Below are positions 36,726 to 45,107 of a DNA stretch of 64,000 bases, one piece after another (position 1 is the stretch's first letter; every line of letters begins with the position of its first letter). The position numbers and the translations under genes were made by a program. The stretch is from the NCBI RefSeq assembly GCF_000165465.1, contig NC_017455.1, forward strand, positions 806,001 to 870,000. The letters are read 5' to 3'. This DNA is from Halanaerobium praevalens DSM 2228. GTDB lineage: Bacteria; Bacillota; Halanaerobiia; Halanaerobiales; Halanaerobiaceae. A model generated the notes under the pieces. The model saw only the letters and a list, made by a program, of their open reading frames with translations, was not told where the DNA came from and ran no database searches.

Positions 36726-37769
36726 ATGAAGGACTTAAAAGAATTAACTAGAAATGAATTAATAGAAGACTTGAAAAAGGCAGGATTTCCAGCTTATAGA
36801 GGAGAACAGGTTTTTAATTGGCTATACAAAAATGGTATATCTAAAACAGAAGAAATGAAAAACATACCTAAAAAAATGCGAAGTTATTTAGACAATAATT
36901 ATAATTTAAACAATCTTAAAGAAAGCAAAAGAAGTGTTGCTGTTGATGGAACTGTAAAATATCTTTGGCAGCTAAATGATGGTGAAAATATAGAAGGGGT
37001 TTATCTTCCTTTTCCCGAATCAGGTAGACATAGTGCTTGTATTTCAACTCAGGTTGGTTGTGGTCTTGGTTGTTCATTTTGTGCAACTGGAATTGATGGT
37101 TTAAAAAGAAATTTAACTACTGGAGAAATAGTAGAGCAGGTACTTGAAATTCAAAAGGATATTAGTGGTTCCAATTTTGCTGAGCCAAGGTTAAGTAATC
37201 TTGTTTTTATGGGAATGGGAGAGCCACTTGCTAATTTTGATAATTTAATGCAAGCCGTTGAAATTCTAAATTCTAATCAAGGCTTAAACATTGGAATGAG
37301 AAAGATGACTATTTCTACAGCAGGACTTGTTCCAGAAATCAAAAAATTAGCTAAAGTTAATGATCAAATTGGATTAGCTATTTCTTTACATGCTCCTAAT
37401 GATAGATTAAGAAATAAAATTATGCCTATTAATAAAAAATATAATATAAATCAGCTTTTAAAAACTGTAATTGATTATATTGAAAAAACAGGTAGACGAG
37501 TAACTTTTGAATATGTATTAATGGATAGTGTTAATGATAGTCCTGAATTATCAGTTCAACTTTCAGAATTATTAAGAGGTATAAATTGTCATGTCAATTT
37601 AATTCCTGCTAATCCAGTTCCAGAATTAGGAATTGAAAGACCAGTTCAAAAAGTTATTGATAGTTTTTATGATACTTTAGTTAATAATGGAATTCAAGTT
37701 AGTCTCCGTAAAGAAATGGGAAGTCAAATTGAGGCTGCTTGTGGCCAGTTAAAAAGAAAAGAAAAATAG
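36726..37769 (+). CDS. rlmN: Dual-specificity 23S rRNA/tRNA (adenine-C2)-methyltransferase RlmN
   Basis: RlmN is a radical SAM enzyme that methylates A2503 of 23S rRNA and A37 of some tRNAs. The 347-residue product has the radical SAM cluster motif CGLGCSFCATG, the MGMGEPLAN segment, an SLHAPND segment and the second reactive cysteine in EAACGQL near the C-terminus. It needs a 4Fe-4S cluster and two SAM molecules per turnover. It starts six bases after rsmB. Confidence 0.97.
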   Translation: MKDLKELTRNELIEDLKKAGFPAYRGEQVFNWLYKNGISKTEEMKNIPKKMRSYLDNNYNLNNLKESKRSVAVDGTVKYLWQLNDGENIEGVYLPFPESGRHSACISTQVGCGLGCSFCATGIDGLKRNLTTGEIVEQVLEIQKDISGSNFAEPRLSNLVFMGMGEPLANFDNLMQAVEILNSNQGLNIGMRKMTISTAGLVPEIKKLAKVNDQIGLAISLHAPNDRLRNKIMPINKKYNINQLLKTVIDYIEKTGRRVTFEYVLMDSVNDSPELSVQLSELLRGINCHVNLIPANPVPELGIERPVQKVIDSFYDTLVNNGIQVSLRKEMGSQIEAACGQLKRKEK

Positions 37770-37798
37770 ATTTTAGTTTTATTTAAAGGAGGAAAAAA

Positions 37799-38512
37799 AT
37801 GCGGTTTGCAGCTTTATCTGATAAAGGTAAAAAACGCAGCGTCAATGAAGATAATTTTTTTGTTAATGAAAAATTAAATTTTTTTATGGTTGCTGATGGT
37901 ATGGGAGGTCATGCTGCAGGCGAAATAGCCAGTCAAATTGCTGCTGAAGTTTCTGCTTCTTTTAATTTTAGCTTAGTAGACCCTTTAGAGGATTTAAATA
38001 ATTTAACCCAGCTGATAAATGAAGAAATAATCAAAAAAAGCAAAAAAAACATTGATTATCAAGGAATGGGTACAACTTTTGCCGCTGTACTAATTAAAGA
38101 TAAAATGCTTTATTATACTAATTTAGGTGACAGCCGTATTTATATTTATAATCAAAAAAATAAAATTTTAAAAAAAATATCGCAAGATCATTCATTAGTT
38201 GCAGATTTATTGAGAAAAGGAAAAATAACTAAATCTGAGGCTTTTAATCATCCTCAAAAAAATATATTAACTCAAGCCCTTGGTTTAGAAGAAAAACTTG
38301 ATTTAGATCAGGGTAAATTAAAACTTGAGGCTGATGATTATATACTATTATGTACAGATGGTCTTAGTGATATGCTTAAAGAGGAAAAGATAAGTTATAT
38401 TTTTAATTATAATAAAGAGCTTAAAATTATTTCTGAAAAATTATTAGAAAAAGCTTTAAGTAATGGTGGTTTAGATAATATTACGATTTTGGTTGTTGAT
38501 TGGAATGAATAA
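37799..38512 (+). CDS. prpC: PP2C-type Ser/Thr protein phosphatase PrpC/Stp
   Basis: The phosphatase reverses phosphorylation by the kinase encoded next. The 237-residue product has the PP2C metal-site motifs SVNEDNFFV, VADGMGGHAAGE, GMGTTFAA, CTDGLSDML and GGLDNITILVV. It is cytosolic, with no membrane segment. The phosphatase-kinase pair, followed by rsgA, rpe and thiN, is conserved from Bacillus. Confidence 0.96.
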   Translation: MRFAALSDKGKKRSVNEDNFFVNEKLNFFMVADGMGGHAAGEIASQIAAEVSASFNFSLVDPLEDLNNLTQLINEEIIKKSKKNIDYQGMGTTFAAVLIKDKMLYYTNLGDSRIYIYNQKNKILKKISQDHSLVADLLRKGKITKSEAFNHPQKNILTQALGLEEKLDLDQGKLKLEADDYILLCTDGLSDMLKEEKISYIFNYNKELKIISEKLLEKALSNGGLDNITILVVDWNE

Positions 38513-38545
38513 TAAGTATTGGTTAAAGTTAATTGAGGTGAATTT

Positions 38546-40612
38546 ATGCAAGCTAAGATTTTAAATGACCGTTATAAGATAATAGAGGAAATTGGTCGGG
38601 GAGGGATGGCTATTGTATACGCAGCAGAAGACACTCTTTTAGAAAGAAGAGTGGCTTTAAAGATGCTGCGCTCAGAGTACAAATCTGATGCTGAATTTAC
38701 TCGTAAATTTAGACAAGAAGCCAGAGCTGTAGCTAAACTATCTCACCCAAATGTTGTAAGCATTTATGATATTGTAGTAGATGAAGAAAGAATTTATCTT
38801 GTAATGGAAATAGTTGAAGGTGAAAATCTAAAAGATTTAATAAAAAGAAGAACTAAACTTTCACCTGCTGAGGCATTAGAAATTGCCAAACAAATTGCTT
38901 CTGCTCTCTCAGTTGCTCATGCAAATCAGATTGTCCATTGTGATATTAAACCTCATAATATAATTTTAGATAAAGAACTTGAGGTTAAGGTAACGGATTT
39001 TGGGATTGCTAGAGCTGTTAATAATTCAACTATTCAAATGACTGAGACAGTTGTTGGAAGTGCACATTATTTTTCACCTGAACAAGCTAAGGGAGGAGAG
39101 ATAAAGGCACATTCTGATATTTATTCATTAGGAGTAGTTCTGTATGAGATGACAACTGGTGAATTACCTTTTAGGGGAGAAAGTCCGATTTCTGTTGCTT
39201 TAAAACATATCCAACAGACACCTTTAGAGCCAAAAGAAATAAATAGAGAGTTAACAGAAGCAGTTAATGATTTAATTTTGAAGGCAATTGCCAAGGATCC
39301 AGCTGCTCGTTTTCAAAATGCTGTAGAAATGAGACATCAAATAACTTATTGCTTAAAAAATTTAAAAAATGATAAAAATAAAAAATTAAATAAAAATAAA
39401 AAAGATTTTAAGCCTGATGAGACTAAGGTAATGAATAAAAAAGATTTCCCTTTTTTAAAGAAAACAAAATCTAAAAATAAAAAAACAGATTCATTATCTG
39501 CCGGTAAAATAAATTCTGAATCAATAAAAAAAGCAAAAGCTGATTTATTAAATAATGAGTATCACAAGCAAACAAAAGCTAAATCAAAATTAAATAACAA
39601 AGAATCTTTAAAAGATGAAATTATAAAAGATAGTAAAAAAACAAAGCAAAATAAAAACAAATTTAAAAGACCTTTAATTATTACGGCTTCTATTTTATTG
39701 TTCTTTTTAGTTTCAATTGGAGCAGTAAATTTTTTGTTTAATCAATATACTAATGTACCTGTAGTTCAGGTTCCAGATATTGAAGGTAAGAGTTTAGCTG
39801 AAGCTAAAAAAATGGCAGCCGAAACAGGTTTGGATTTAGTTGAAAATAATGCTAGAGTTTTTAGTGAAGATTTTAAAGTAAATCAAATTATTAGTCAACA
39901 ACCTAAAGCTGGGACTAGAATTAAACAAAGTCGTTCTTTAAAAATTACAGTAAGTAAAGGAGCGGAATTAATAAAAATACCAGATTTAATAGGTCAGTCA
40001 CTAAGAAAAGCCTTAATTGAACTTAATAATTTAGCTTTAAATAGTGGTGATATCCAATATATATTTAGATTATCTGAAGAGCCTGGAACAGTAATAAATC
40101 AAATTCCAACAGCTGGAGCTGAGGTTGATAAAGGGAGTGAAGTTACTTTATTTGTAAGCAGAGGTGAAAGAAATATTTCTGTAAAAATGCCTGATTTATC
40201 AGGTCTTAGTCAAAAGCAAGCCTTTAATTTGATTAGAGAAAATGGCTTAAATATTGGTCAAGTTAAAGTGGAAAACTCTAATCGCTTTGCTGAAGGAAAT
40301 GTTATTTCGCAAAGTGTCAAAGCAGGAGAATACTTACCTAAAGGAATAGCTGTTGATTTTGTAATTAGTAAAGGACTAGTGGCAGCAAAGCCAAAAAATT
40401 TGCATTCAAATAGAATTTCAATAAATGTTAATAGCACTAGCCAAAAAGAAGTTAAAATTGTGGTAGAAGATAAAAATGGTCAAGATAAAGTATATCAGGC
40501 AGTTCATCAACCTGGTGATAATATAGTTAGAGATATTCAGAGTCAGGGCCAAACAAAAATAAAAATTTATTTTGATGATCAATTAATAAAAACGGAAGAA
40601 TTTGGGAGCTGA
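38546..40612 (+). CDS. prkC: Ser/Thr protein kinase with PASTA domains (PrkC/PknB type)
   Basis: A membrane kinase that senses muropeptides or lipid II and phosphorylates cytosolic proteins. The 688-residue product has a kinase domain at residues 10-270 (glycine loop GRGGMA, Lys39, catalytic HCD 131-133, DFG 151-153) and a lysine-rich juxtamembrane linker (about 275-373). One transmembrane helix (about 375-398) precedes three PASTA repeats (about 407-475, 476-545, 546-615). The C-terminal 70 residues match no domain I know. The catalytic loop has Cys in place of the usual Arg before Asp (HCD, not HRD). Confidence 0.95.
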   Translation: MQAKILNDRYKIIEEIGRGGMAIVYAAEDTLLERRVALKMLRSEYKSDAEFTRKFRQEARAVAKLSHPNVVSIYDIVVDEERIYLVMEIVEGENLKDLIKRRTKLSPAEALEIAKQIASALSVAHANQIVHCDIKPHNIILDKELEVKVTDFGIARAVNNSTIQMTETVVGSAHYFSPEQAKGGEIKAHSDIYSLGVVLYEMTTGELPFRGESPISVALKHIQQTPLEPKEINRELTEAVNDLILKAIAKDPAARFQNAVEMRHQITYCLKNLKNDKNKKLNKNKKDFKPDETKVMNKKDFPFLKKTKSKNKKTDSLSAGKINSESIKKAKADLLNNEYHKQTKAKSKLNNKESLKDEIIKDSKKTKQNKNKFKRPLIITASILLFFLVSIGAVNFLFNQYTNVPVVQVPDIEGKSLAEAKKMAAETGLDLVENNARVFSEDFKVNQIISQQPKAGTRIKQSRSLKITVSKGAELIKIPDLIGQSLRKALIELNNLALNSGDIQYIFRLSEEPGTVINQIPTAGAEVDKGSEVTLFVSRGERNISVKMPDLSGLSQKQAFNLIRENGLNIGQVKVENSNRFAEGNVISQSVKAGEYLPKGIAVDFVISKGLVAAKPKNLHSNRISINVNSTSQKEVKIVVEDKNGQDKVYQAVHQPGDNIVRDIQSQGQTKIKIYFDDQLIKTEEFGS

Positions 40613-40620
40613 TTTTTTTA

Positions 40621-41481
40621 ATGGAAGGGATTTTAATTAAATCTATAGGAGGATTTTTTTTTGTAGCTGATCAAAAAGGAGAAGTATATCGCTGCCGAAT
40701 AAGAGGTAAAATACAAGAAAAAATTTATCCTGGAGATCACGTTGAGTTTGATAAAGAAAATAAGATGTTAGAAGGTTATCATGCCAGAAATAACCTTTTA
40801 CAAAGGCCTAAAGTAGCTAATATTGACCAGGTAGTTATTATGCATTCTGTAAAAAATCCTGATTTTGCACCTGCACTATTAGATAGATTTTTATTACTTG
40901 TAGAAAGTTCTGGTTTTGAGCCTCTAATTGTGATTAATAAAATTGATAAAGCAGATCCTGGTTTTAAAGAAAATTTTGTTGAATATCAAAAAGCAGGTTA
41001 TAATTTAATTTTTATTAGTGTTAAAGAAGCTAAAAATTTAACTAAATTATTTGAGCAATTAAAAAATAAAATTAATGTCTTAACTGGTCCTTCAGGAGCT
41101 GGTAAATCATCATTTTTAAACCAAGTATTAGAAGATACTAATTTAAGAACTGCTGCAATTAGTAAGAAATTAAAAAAAGGTGTTCATACAACAAGGATGG
41201 TAGAACTTTTAGCTTTACCAAGTAATGGTTGGGTAGCAGATACTCCTGGTTTTTCTTCCATTAAAAAACTTAATTTAGAGATTGAAGCAGATAATTTATC
41301 TTGGTACTTTCCAGAAATCGCAAAATATAACAATTCATGTAAGTTTAATGGCTGTAGTCATTTACATGAACCTGGTTGTTTAGTTCAGCAAAAAGTAAAA
41401 GCTGGGGAAATTGCAGAAAGACGTTATCAAAGTTATCAACAAATATATAATGAATTAAAAGAAAAGGAGAGTCGATATTAA
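40621..41481 (+). CDS. rsgA: Small ribosomal subunit biogenesis GTPase RsgA
   Basis: RsgA is a circularly permuted GTPase that checks late 30S assembly. The 286-residue product has an N-terminal OB fold (residues 1-65), then the permuted order NKID (G4), GPSGAGKSSFLN (G1) and DTPGF (G3). The C-terminal zinc knuckle is CKFNGCSHLHEPGC. The stop overlaps the rpe start (TAATG). Position after prkC fits Bacillus, where PrkC phosphorylates this protein. Confidence 0.96.
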   Translation: MEGILIKSIGGFFFVADQKGEVYRCRIRGKIQEKIYPGDHVEFDKENKMLEGYHARNNLLQRPKVANIDQVVIMHSVKNPDFAPALLDRFLLLVESSGFEPLIVINKIDKADPGFKENFVEYQKAGYNLIFISVKEAKNLTKLFEQLKNKINVLTGPSGAGKSSFLNQVLEDTNLRTAAISKKLKKGVHTTRMVELLALPSNGWVADTPGFSSIKKLNLEIEADNLSWYFPEIAKYNNSCKFNGCSHLHEPGCLVQQKVKAGEIAERRYQSYQQIYNELKEKESRY

Positions 41482-42137
41482 TGAAAACTGAATTTGCCCC
41501 TTCATTATTAGCTGCTGATTTTAGTCAATTAAAAAAAGAACTGCAGCTAATAGAAAAAGCAGATTATTTACATTTAGACGTTATGGATGGTGTTTATGTA
41601 CCTAATATTAGTTTTGGCTCAGGGATTATAAAAGCTATTAGAGAGCAAACAGAACTAAAATTTGACACTCACTTAATGATTACTAAACCTGAAAGATATA
41701 TTAAAGATTTTGCTGAATCAGGATCTGATATTTTGACTGTTCATTTAGAAGCAACTGATCATATTCATCGAGTAATTCAAATGATCAAAAATGAAGGTCT
41801 GAAAGCAGGAGTTTCACTTAATCCAGCAACTTCTCTTAATACTTTAGAGTATATTTTACCTGAACTGGATCAGGTTTTGATTATGTCAGTTAATCCTGGT
41901 TTTGGAGGTCAATCTTATATTCCGCAAATGACAGCTAAAATATCTAAATTAAAAAAGATAATTGAAGAAAATAATTATCAGTGTAAAATAGAAGTAGATG
42001 GTGGGATTAAAGCTCATAATTTAGAAAAAATTGTTAAAGCAGGTGCTGATATTATAGTTGCTGGATCAGCTATTTTTGGAGCTGAAGACCCTGCTCAAGC
42101 ATTAGCTGAAATGAGAGGTATAGCTTCTAATGTCTAA
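41481..42137 (+). CDS. rpe: Ribulose-phosphate 3-epimerase
   Basis: Rpe interconverts ribulose 5-phosphate and xylulose 5-phosphate. The 218-residue TIM barrel starts FAPSLLAADF and has HLDVMDGVYVPNIS with a metal-site Asp, FDTHLM, SVNPGFGGQ and EVDGGIKAHN with the second catalytic Asp. It overlaps rsgA by one base and thiN by eight. Confidence 0.97.
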   Translation: MKTEFAPSLLAADFSQLKKELQLIEKADYLHLDVMDGVYVPNISFGSGIIKAIREQTELKFDTHLMITKPERYIKDFAESGSDILTVHLEATDHIHRVIQMIKNEGLKAGVSLNPATSLNTLEYILPELDQVLIMSVNPGFGGQSYIPQMTAKISKLKKIIEENNYQCKIEVDGGIKAHNLEKIVKAGADIIVAGSAIFGAEDPAQALAEMRGIASNV

Positions 42138-42783
42138 AAATGCTCTTTTGATTCTCAACGGTGAATTAAATTTAACTAAAAGAGAAATTGATTTATTGCT
42201 TGAGAAAAAAGAAATTGATAAGCTAATAGCTGTCGATGGAGGAGCAAATAGAATTAAAAAAATAAATATTTTACCTGATTTAGTAATTGGAGATCTTGAT
42301 TCTTTAACTAAAAAAAACAGAAAATATTATCAAAGCCAAAAAATAGAAATAATTAAACATCCTGTTGAAAAAGATCAAACAGACAGTGAACTTGCTATTG
42401 ATTACTGTTTAAATAATAATTTCCAAAAAATATATCTAACTGGAGCTTTAGGTGGAAGATTTGATCAACAATTAGCTAATTTAAACTTGTTAGAATATAT
42501 AGTTGAGCTCGGTTTAGAAGCTAAAATAATTTCTTCTCATTTAGAAATTGCTTTAATTAAAGAACAGCAAAAATTTATTAATAAAAAAGGATATCGCCTT
42601 TCTTTAATAGCTCAGACTAAAATTGTGAAAGGTTTAACTATTACAGGCTGTAAATATGATTTAGACAATGAAGACCTTAAACGCTCTCAAACAAGAGGAA
42701 TTAGTAATTTAATTAAAGCAGATAAAGCAGAAGTTAAATTAGAAAATGGATTATTAATTTATACTTTAGAAAAACAAAATTAG
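42130..42783 (+). CDS. thiN: Thiamine diphosphokinase
   Basis: ThiN transfers diphosphate from ATP to thiamine. The 217-residue product has the family motifs VDGGANR, VIGDLDS, EKDQTDSELA and TGALGGRFDQQL, with a C-terminal beta domain that holds thiamine (ISNLIKADKAEV). It is a salvage enzyme; no TPP riboswitch is seen in front, which fits its place inside the operon. Confidence 0.93.
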   Translation: MSKNALLILNGELNLTKREIDLLLEKKEIDKLIAVDGGANRIKKINILPDLVIGDLDSLTKKNRKYYQSQKIEIIKHPVEKDQTDSELAIDYCLNNNFQKIYLTGALGGRFDQQLANLNLLEYIVELGLEAKIISSHLEIALIKEQQKFINKKGYRLSLIAQTKIVKGLTITGCKYDLDNEDLKRSQTRGISNLIKADKAEVKLENGLLIYTLEKQN

Positions 42784-42806
42784 TTCTTTCTTAAGGGGGA
42801 AGAGTT

Positions 42807-44033
42807 TTGGATATTTATCAAAAAGCTTTAAAATTACATAAAGAAAAACAGGGTAAATTAGAAATGAAGTCAAAAGTTAAGGTCCGAAATAAAAGCGAAC
42901 TTAGTTTAGCTTATTCACCTGGAGTTGCTGAGCCTTGTAGAGAAATTAAAAAAGACAAGGAAAATAGATATCAATATACTGCTTATGGAAATCAGGTAGC
43001 AGTTGTTTCTTCCGGAACTGCAGTTTTAGGTTTGGGAGATATTGGACCTGAAGCTGCTTTGCCAGTCATGGAGGGTAAAGCTGTTTTATTTAAAGAATTT
43101 GCTAATGTAGATGCATTTCCGCTTTGTGTGGGAACTAAATCTGTTGAGCAAATTGTGGATTTTGTTAAACTTTTGGAGCCAACTTTTGCTGGGATTAATT
43201 TAGAAGATATTGCAGCTCCCAAGTGTTTTGAAATTGAGTCTCGTTTAAAAAAAGAAACTAAGATGGCTATTTTTCATGATGATCAGCATGGAACAGCAAT
43301 AGTTGTTTTGGCAGCTGTAATTAATGCTTTAAAGCTTGTTAATAAAAAGTTAGCAGATATAAAAATTGTGGTTAATGGAGCAGGAGCTGCTGCTACAGCA
43401 GTTTCTAATTTATTACTAGATGCTGGAGCTCAAAATTTAATTATTAATGATAAGATAGGAATTTTAAATAATAATAATCTTAATCAATATGATCCTTTAA
43501 GACAAAAATTAATAAAAAGAACTAATCCAAATAATATAAATGGTCATTTAGAAGAAGCAATTCAAGGAGCAGATTTATTTATTGGTTTATCAGTTGCCAA
43601 TATATTAAAAAAAGAAATGGTTAAAAAAATGAATTCTCAACCATTGATTTTTGCAATGGCTAATCCAGACCCTGAAATTAAACCTGAAATTGCTTTAAAA
43701 GCAGGGGCAGCAGTTATTGCAACTGGTAGGTCTGATTATCCTAATCAGATTAATAATGTTTTAGCTTTTCCTGGGATTTTTAGAGGTACACTTGATGTTC
43801 GAGCTTCTAAAATTAGTGAGGAAATGAAAATAGCAGCAGCAGAAGCCATAGCTGATTTGGTTGAAGAAGATTTAGCTGCTGAATATATTATACCAGATCC
43901 TTTTGATCAAAGAGTTGTTCCAGCTGTAGCCTTTGCAGTTGCTAAAAGTGCTTTAAAAAATAAATTAGCTCAAATAGAGCTTAGTGATCAAGAATTAAAA
44001 ACTAAAATTAAAAAAAGATTAAAAAATAATTAA
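42807..44033 (+). CDS. NAD(P)-dependent malic enzyme, short bacterial type
   Basis: The enzyme decarboxylates malate to pyruvate. The 408-residue product has SLAYSPGVAEPC, GDIGPEAALPVMEGKA, HDDQHGTAIVVLAA with the metal-site acids, the dinucleotide loop VNGAGAAATA and DPFDQRVVP. It lacks the C-terminal phosphotransacetylase-like domain of larger bacterial forms. TTG 42807 is the start, with AAGGGGGAAG upstream. It lies between thiN and rpmB, where Bacillus has no such gene, and a strong hairpin follows. The coenzyme cannot be told by eye. Confidence 0.95.
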   Translation: MDIYQKALKLHKEKQGKLEMKSKVKVRNKSELSLAYSPGVAEPCREIKKDKENRYQYTAYGNQVAVVSSGTAVLGLGDIGPEAALPVMEGKAVLFKEFANVDAFPLCVGTKSVEQIVDFVKLLEPTFAGINLEDIAAPKCFEIESRLKKETKMAIFHDDQHGTAIVVLAAVINALKLVNKKLADIKIVVNGAGAAATAVSNLLLDAGAQNLIINDKIGILNNNNLNQYDPLRQKLIKRTNPNNINGHLEEAIQGADLFIGLSVANILKKEMVKKMNSQPLIFAMANPDPEIKPEIALKAGAAVIATGRSDYPNQINNVLAFPGIFRGTLDVRASKISEEMKIAAAEAIADLVEEDLAAEYIIPDPFDQRVVPAVAFAVAKSALKNKLAQIELSDQELKTKIKKRLKNN

Positions 44034-44051
44034 ATACGCCAAAAAGTACTA

Positions 44052-44094
44052 AAGGGAGCAAAGCATATATAATATATGCCTTGCTCCCTTTTAT
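44052..44094. terminator. Bidirectional terminator between malic enzyme gene and rpmB
   Basis: AAGGGAGCAA pairs with TTGCTCCCTT and GCATATA with TATATGC across one mismatch. T runs on either side suit both convergent genes. Confidence 0.88.
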
Positions 44095-44108
44095 TATCTA
44101 AACCTTAA

Positions 44109-44339
44109 TTAGTAAGCTCTTTCGACCTTACCTGATTTAAGACATTGAGTACACACCTTAATTCTTTTTGGTGATCCGTCAACAATTGCTTTAACTTTTT
44201 TTAGATTTGGACGCTGAGTTCTTTTAGTAGAACTAGTAATGTTGCGTCCAACTCCTCCTTTTTTCTTAGCTTTACCACGTCTTTGTATGCTATTGGCTTT
44301 ATTTCCACCTTTACCGCAAATTTCGCAGACTCTGGACAT
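44109..44339 (-). CDS. rpmB: 50S ribosomal protein L28
   Basis: A ribosomal protein of 76 residues starting MSRVCEICGKG. Two cysteine pairs (CEIC and CTQC) mark a zinc-binding form of L28. The core motifs SIQRRGKAKKK, TKRTQRPNLKKV and GSPKRIKVCTQC agree with the family. The ATG at 44339 has AAGGAGGT upstream; a longer reading frame toward 44414 runs through the structured leader and is not credible. As in Bacillus, the gene is divergent from yloU. Confidence 0.97.
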   Translation of the reverse strand: MSRVCEICGKGGNKANSIQRRGKAKKKGGVGRNITSSTKRTQRPNLKKVKAIVDGSPKRIKVCTQCLKSGKVERAY

Positions 44340-44357
44340 AGAAAAACACCTCCTTTC

Positions 44358-44508
44358 ACTAAGTCTTATTTTCTTAACTTCAGACTTAGTATTTTTAAAA
44401 CGAGTACGGCACACTAAAGTTTAGATTAATAATTAAAAACTTTAATACTTGTACATCGATAGCGCACCATATATTTAAAAATTTCAGATATTAGGGTGCC
44501 TTAACGCT
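44358..44508 (-). promoter_or_regulatory. Structured 5' leader of rpmB, unassigned
   Basis: Between the rpmB promoter and its ribosome binding site I see three successive hairpins, given in plus coordinates. 44461-44468 pairs with 44495-44508 (GCACC/GGTGC plus AGC/GCT with a bulge). 44404-44422 pairs with 44437-44454 (GTAC and CTAAAGTTT against their complements, a C-A mismatch at one end). 44358-44366 pairs with 44382-44390 (nine perfect pairs). The last ends about six bases before GGAGG. I know no class that matches; autoregulation by a ribosomal protein is one guess. Confidence 0.4.
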
Positions 44509-44533
44509 TTCAATAAAAACTTTGTCAGATTAT

Positions 44534-44563
44534 ATTTTAACATAGATAAACGGTCTTTAGCAA
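44534..44563 (-). promoter_or_regulatory. Probable promoter of rpmB
   Basis: On the minus strand, TTGCTA and TAAAAT are 18 bases apart, leaving a leader of about 185 bases before the start codon. Confidence 0.6.
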
Positions 44564-44675
44564 GTTTAATAAAGTAATTTTAATAAAAATATAAAATTTA
44601 ATATGCAGGAATGTATTAATTTATCTTGAAATAAATAATAAATGAGAGATTAATTTAGTTGCTTAGATTTAATTC

Positions 44676-44704
44676 TTGCATAGACTGTTTATATGAGATA
44701 AAAT
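44676..44704 (+). promoter_or_regulatory. Sigma-A-type promoter of yloU-yloV-recG
   Basis: TTGCAT and TAAAAT are 17 bases apart, about 28 bases before the yloU start. The 390-base gap between rpmB and yloU otherwise holds the rpmB promoter and leader and about 110 bases of AT-rich sequence without visible structure. Confidence 0.7.
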
Positions 44705-44731
44705 AATTATGTATGAAAAGAGGTGTTAAGA

Positions 44732-45094
44732 ATGGAGAAAGAATTAAAAAATGAATTAGGAAAGATTATAATTGATGAAGAGGTAATAGCTAAAATAGCT
44801 GGTATTGCTGTTATGGAATGCTATGGCCTTGTTGGTATGTCTTCTAGAAGTGTGCAGGATGGCTTAGCAGATCTTTTAGGTTGGGATAATATTAGTAAGG
44901 GTGTTGGGGTTGAGATTAGTGAAGATAAAGTTCAGCTAGATCTAAATATCATAGTTGAATATGGAACTAATATTCATGAAGTAGCTCATAATGTAATGGA
45001 AAGAGTTCGCTATACCCTTGAAAAAAATGTTGGAATTGAAATTATAACTATAGATGTTAATGTAAGGGGAGTGAGGGTTGGCGATGCCAATTAA
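44732..45094 (+). CDS. yloU: Asp23/Gls24 family envelope stress protein YloU
   Basis: A 120-residue cytosolic protein of the Asp23 family. Features include IIIDEEVIAKIAGIAVMECYG and GVEISEDKVQLDLNIIVEYG, then a late VNVRGVRV. Staphylococcal Asp23 coats the membrane through a partner, and the YloU job is unknown, though it is nearly always paired with yloV. ATG 44732 has AGAGGTG six bases upstream; GTG 44723 lies inside that site. Confidence 0.93.
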   Translation: MEKELKNELGKIIIDEEVIAKIAGIAVMECYGLVGMSSRSVQDGLADLLGWDNISKGVGVEISEDKVQLDLNIIVEYGTNIHEVAHNVMERVRYTLEKNVGIEIITIDVNVRGVRVGDAN

Positions 45095-45107
45095 TAAAGG
45101 TGAGAAA

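Noticed and set aside
38546-40612. Fourth PASTA repeat at the end of PrkC
   Set aside because: The last 70 residues lack the proline-aspartate start and the closing pattern shared by the three clear repeats.
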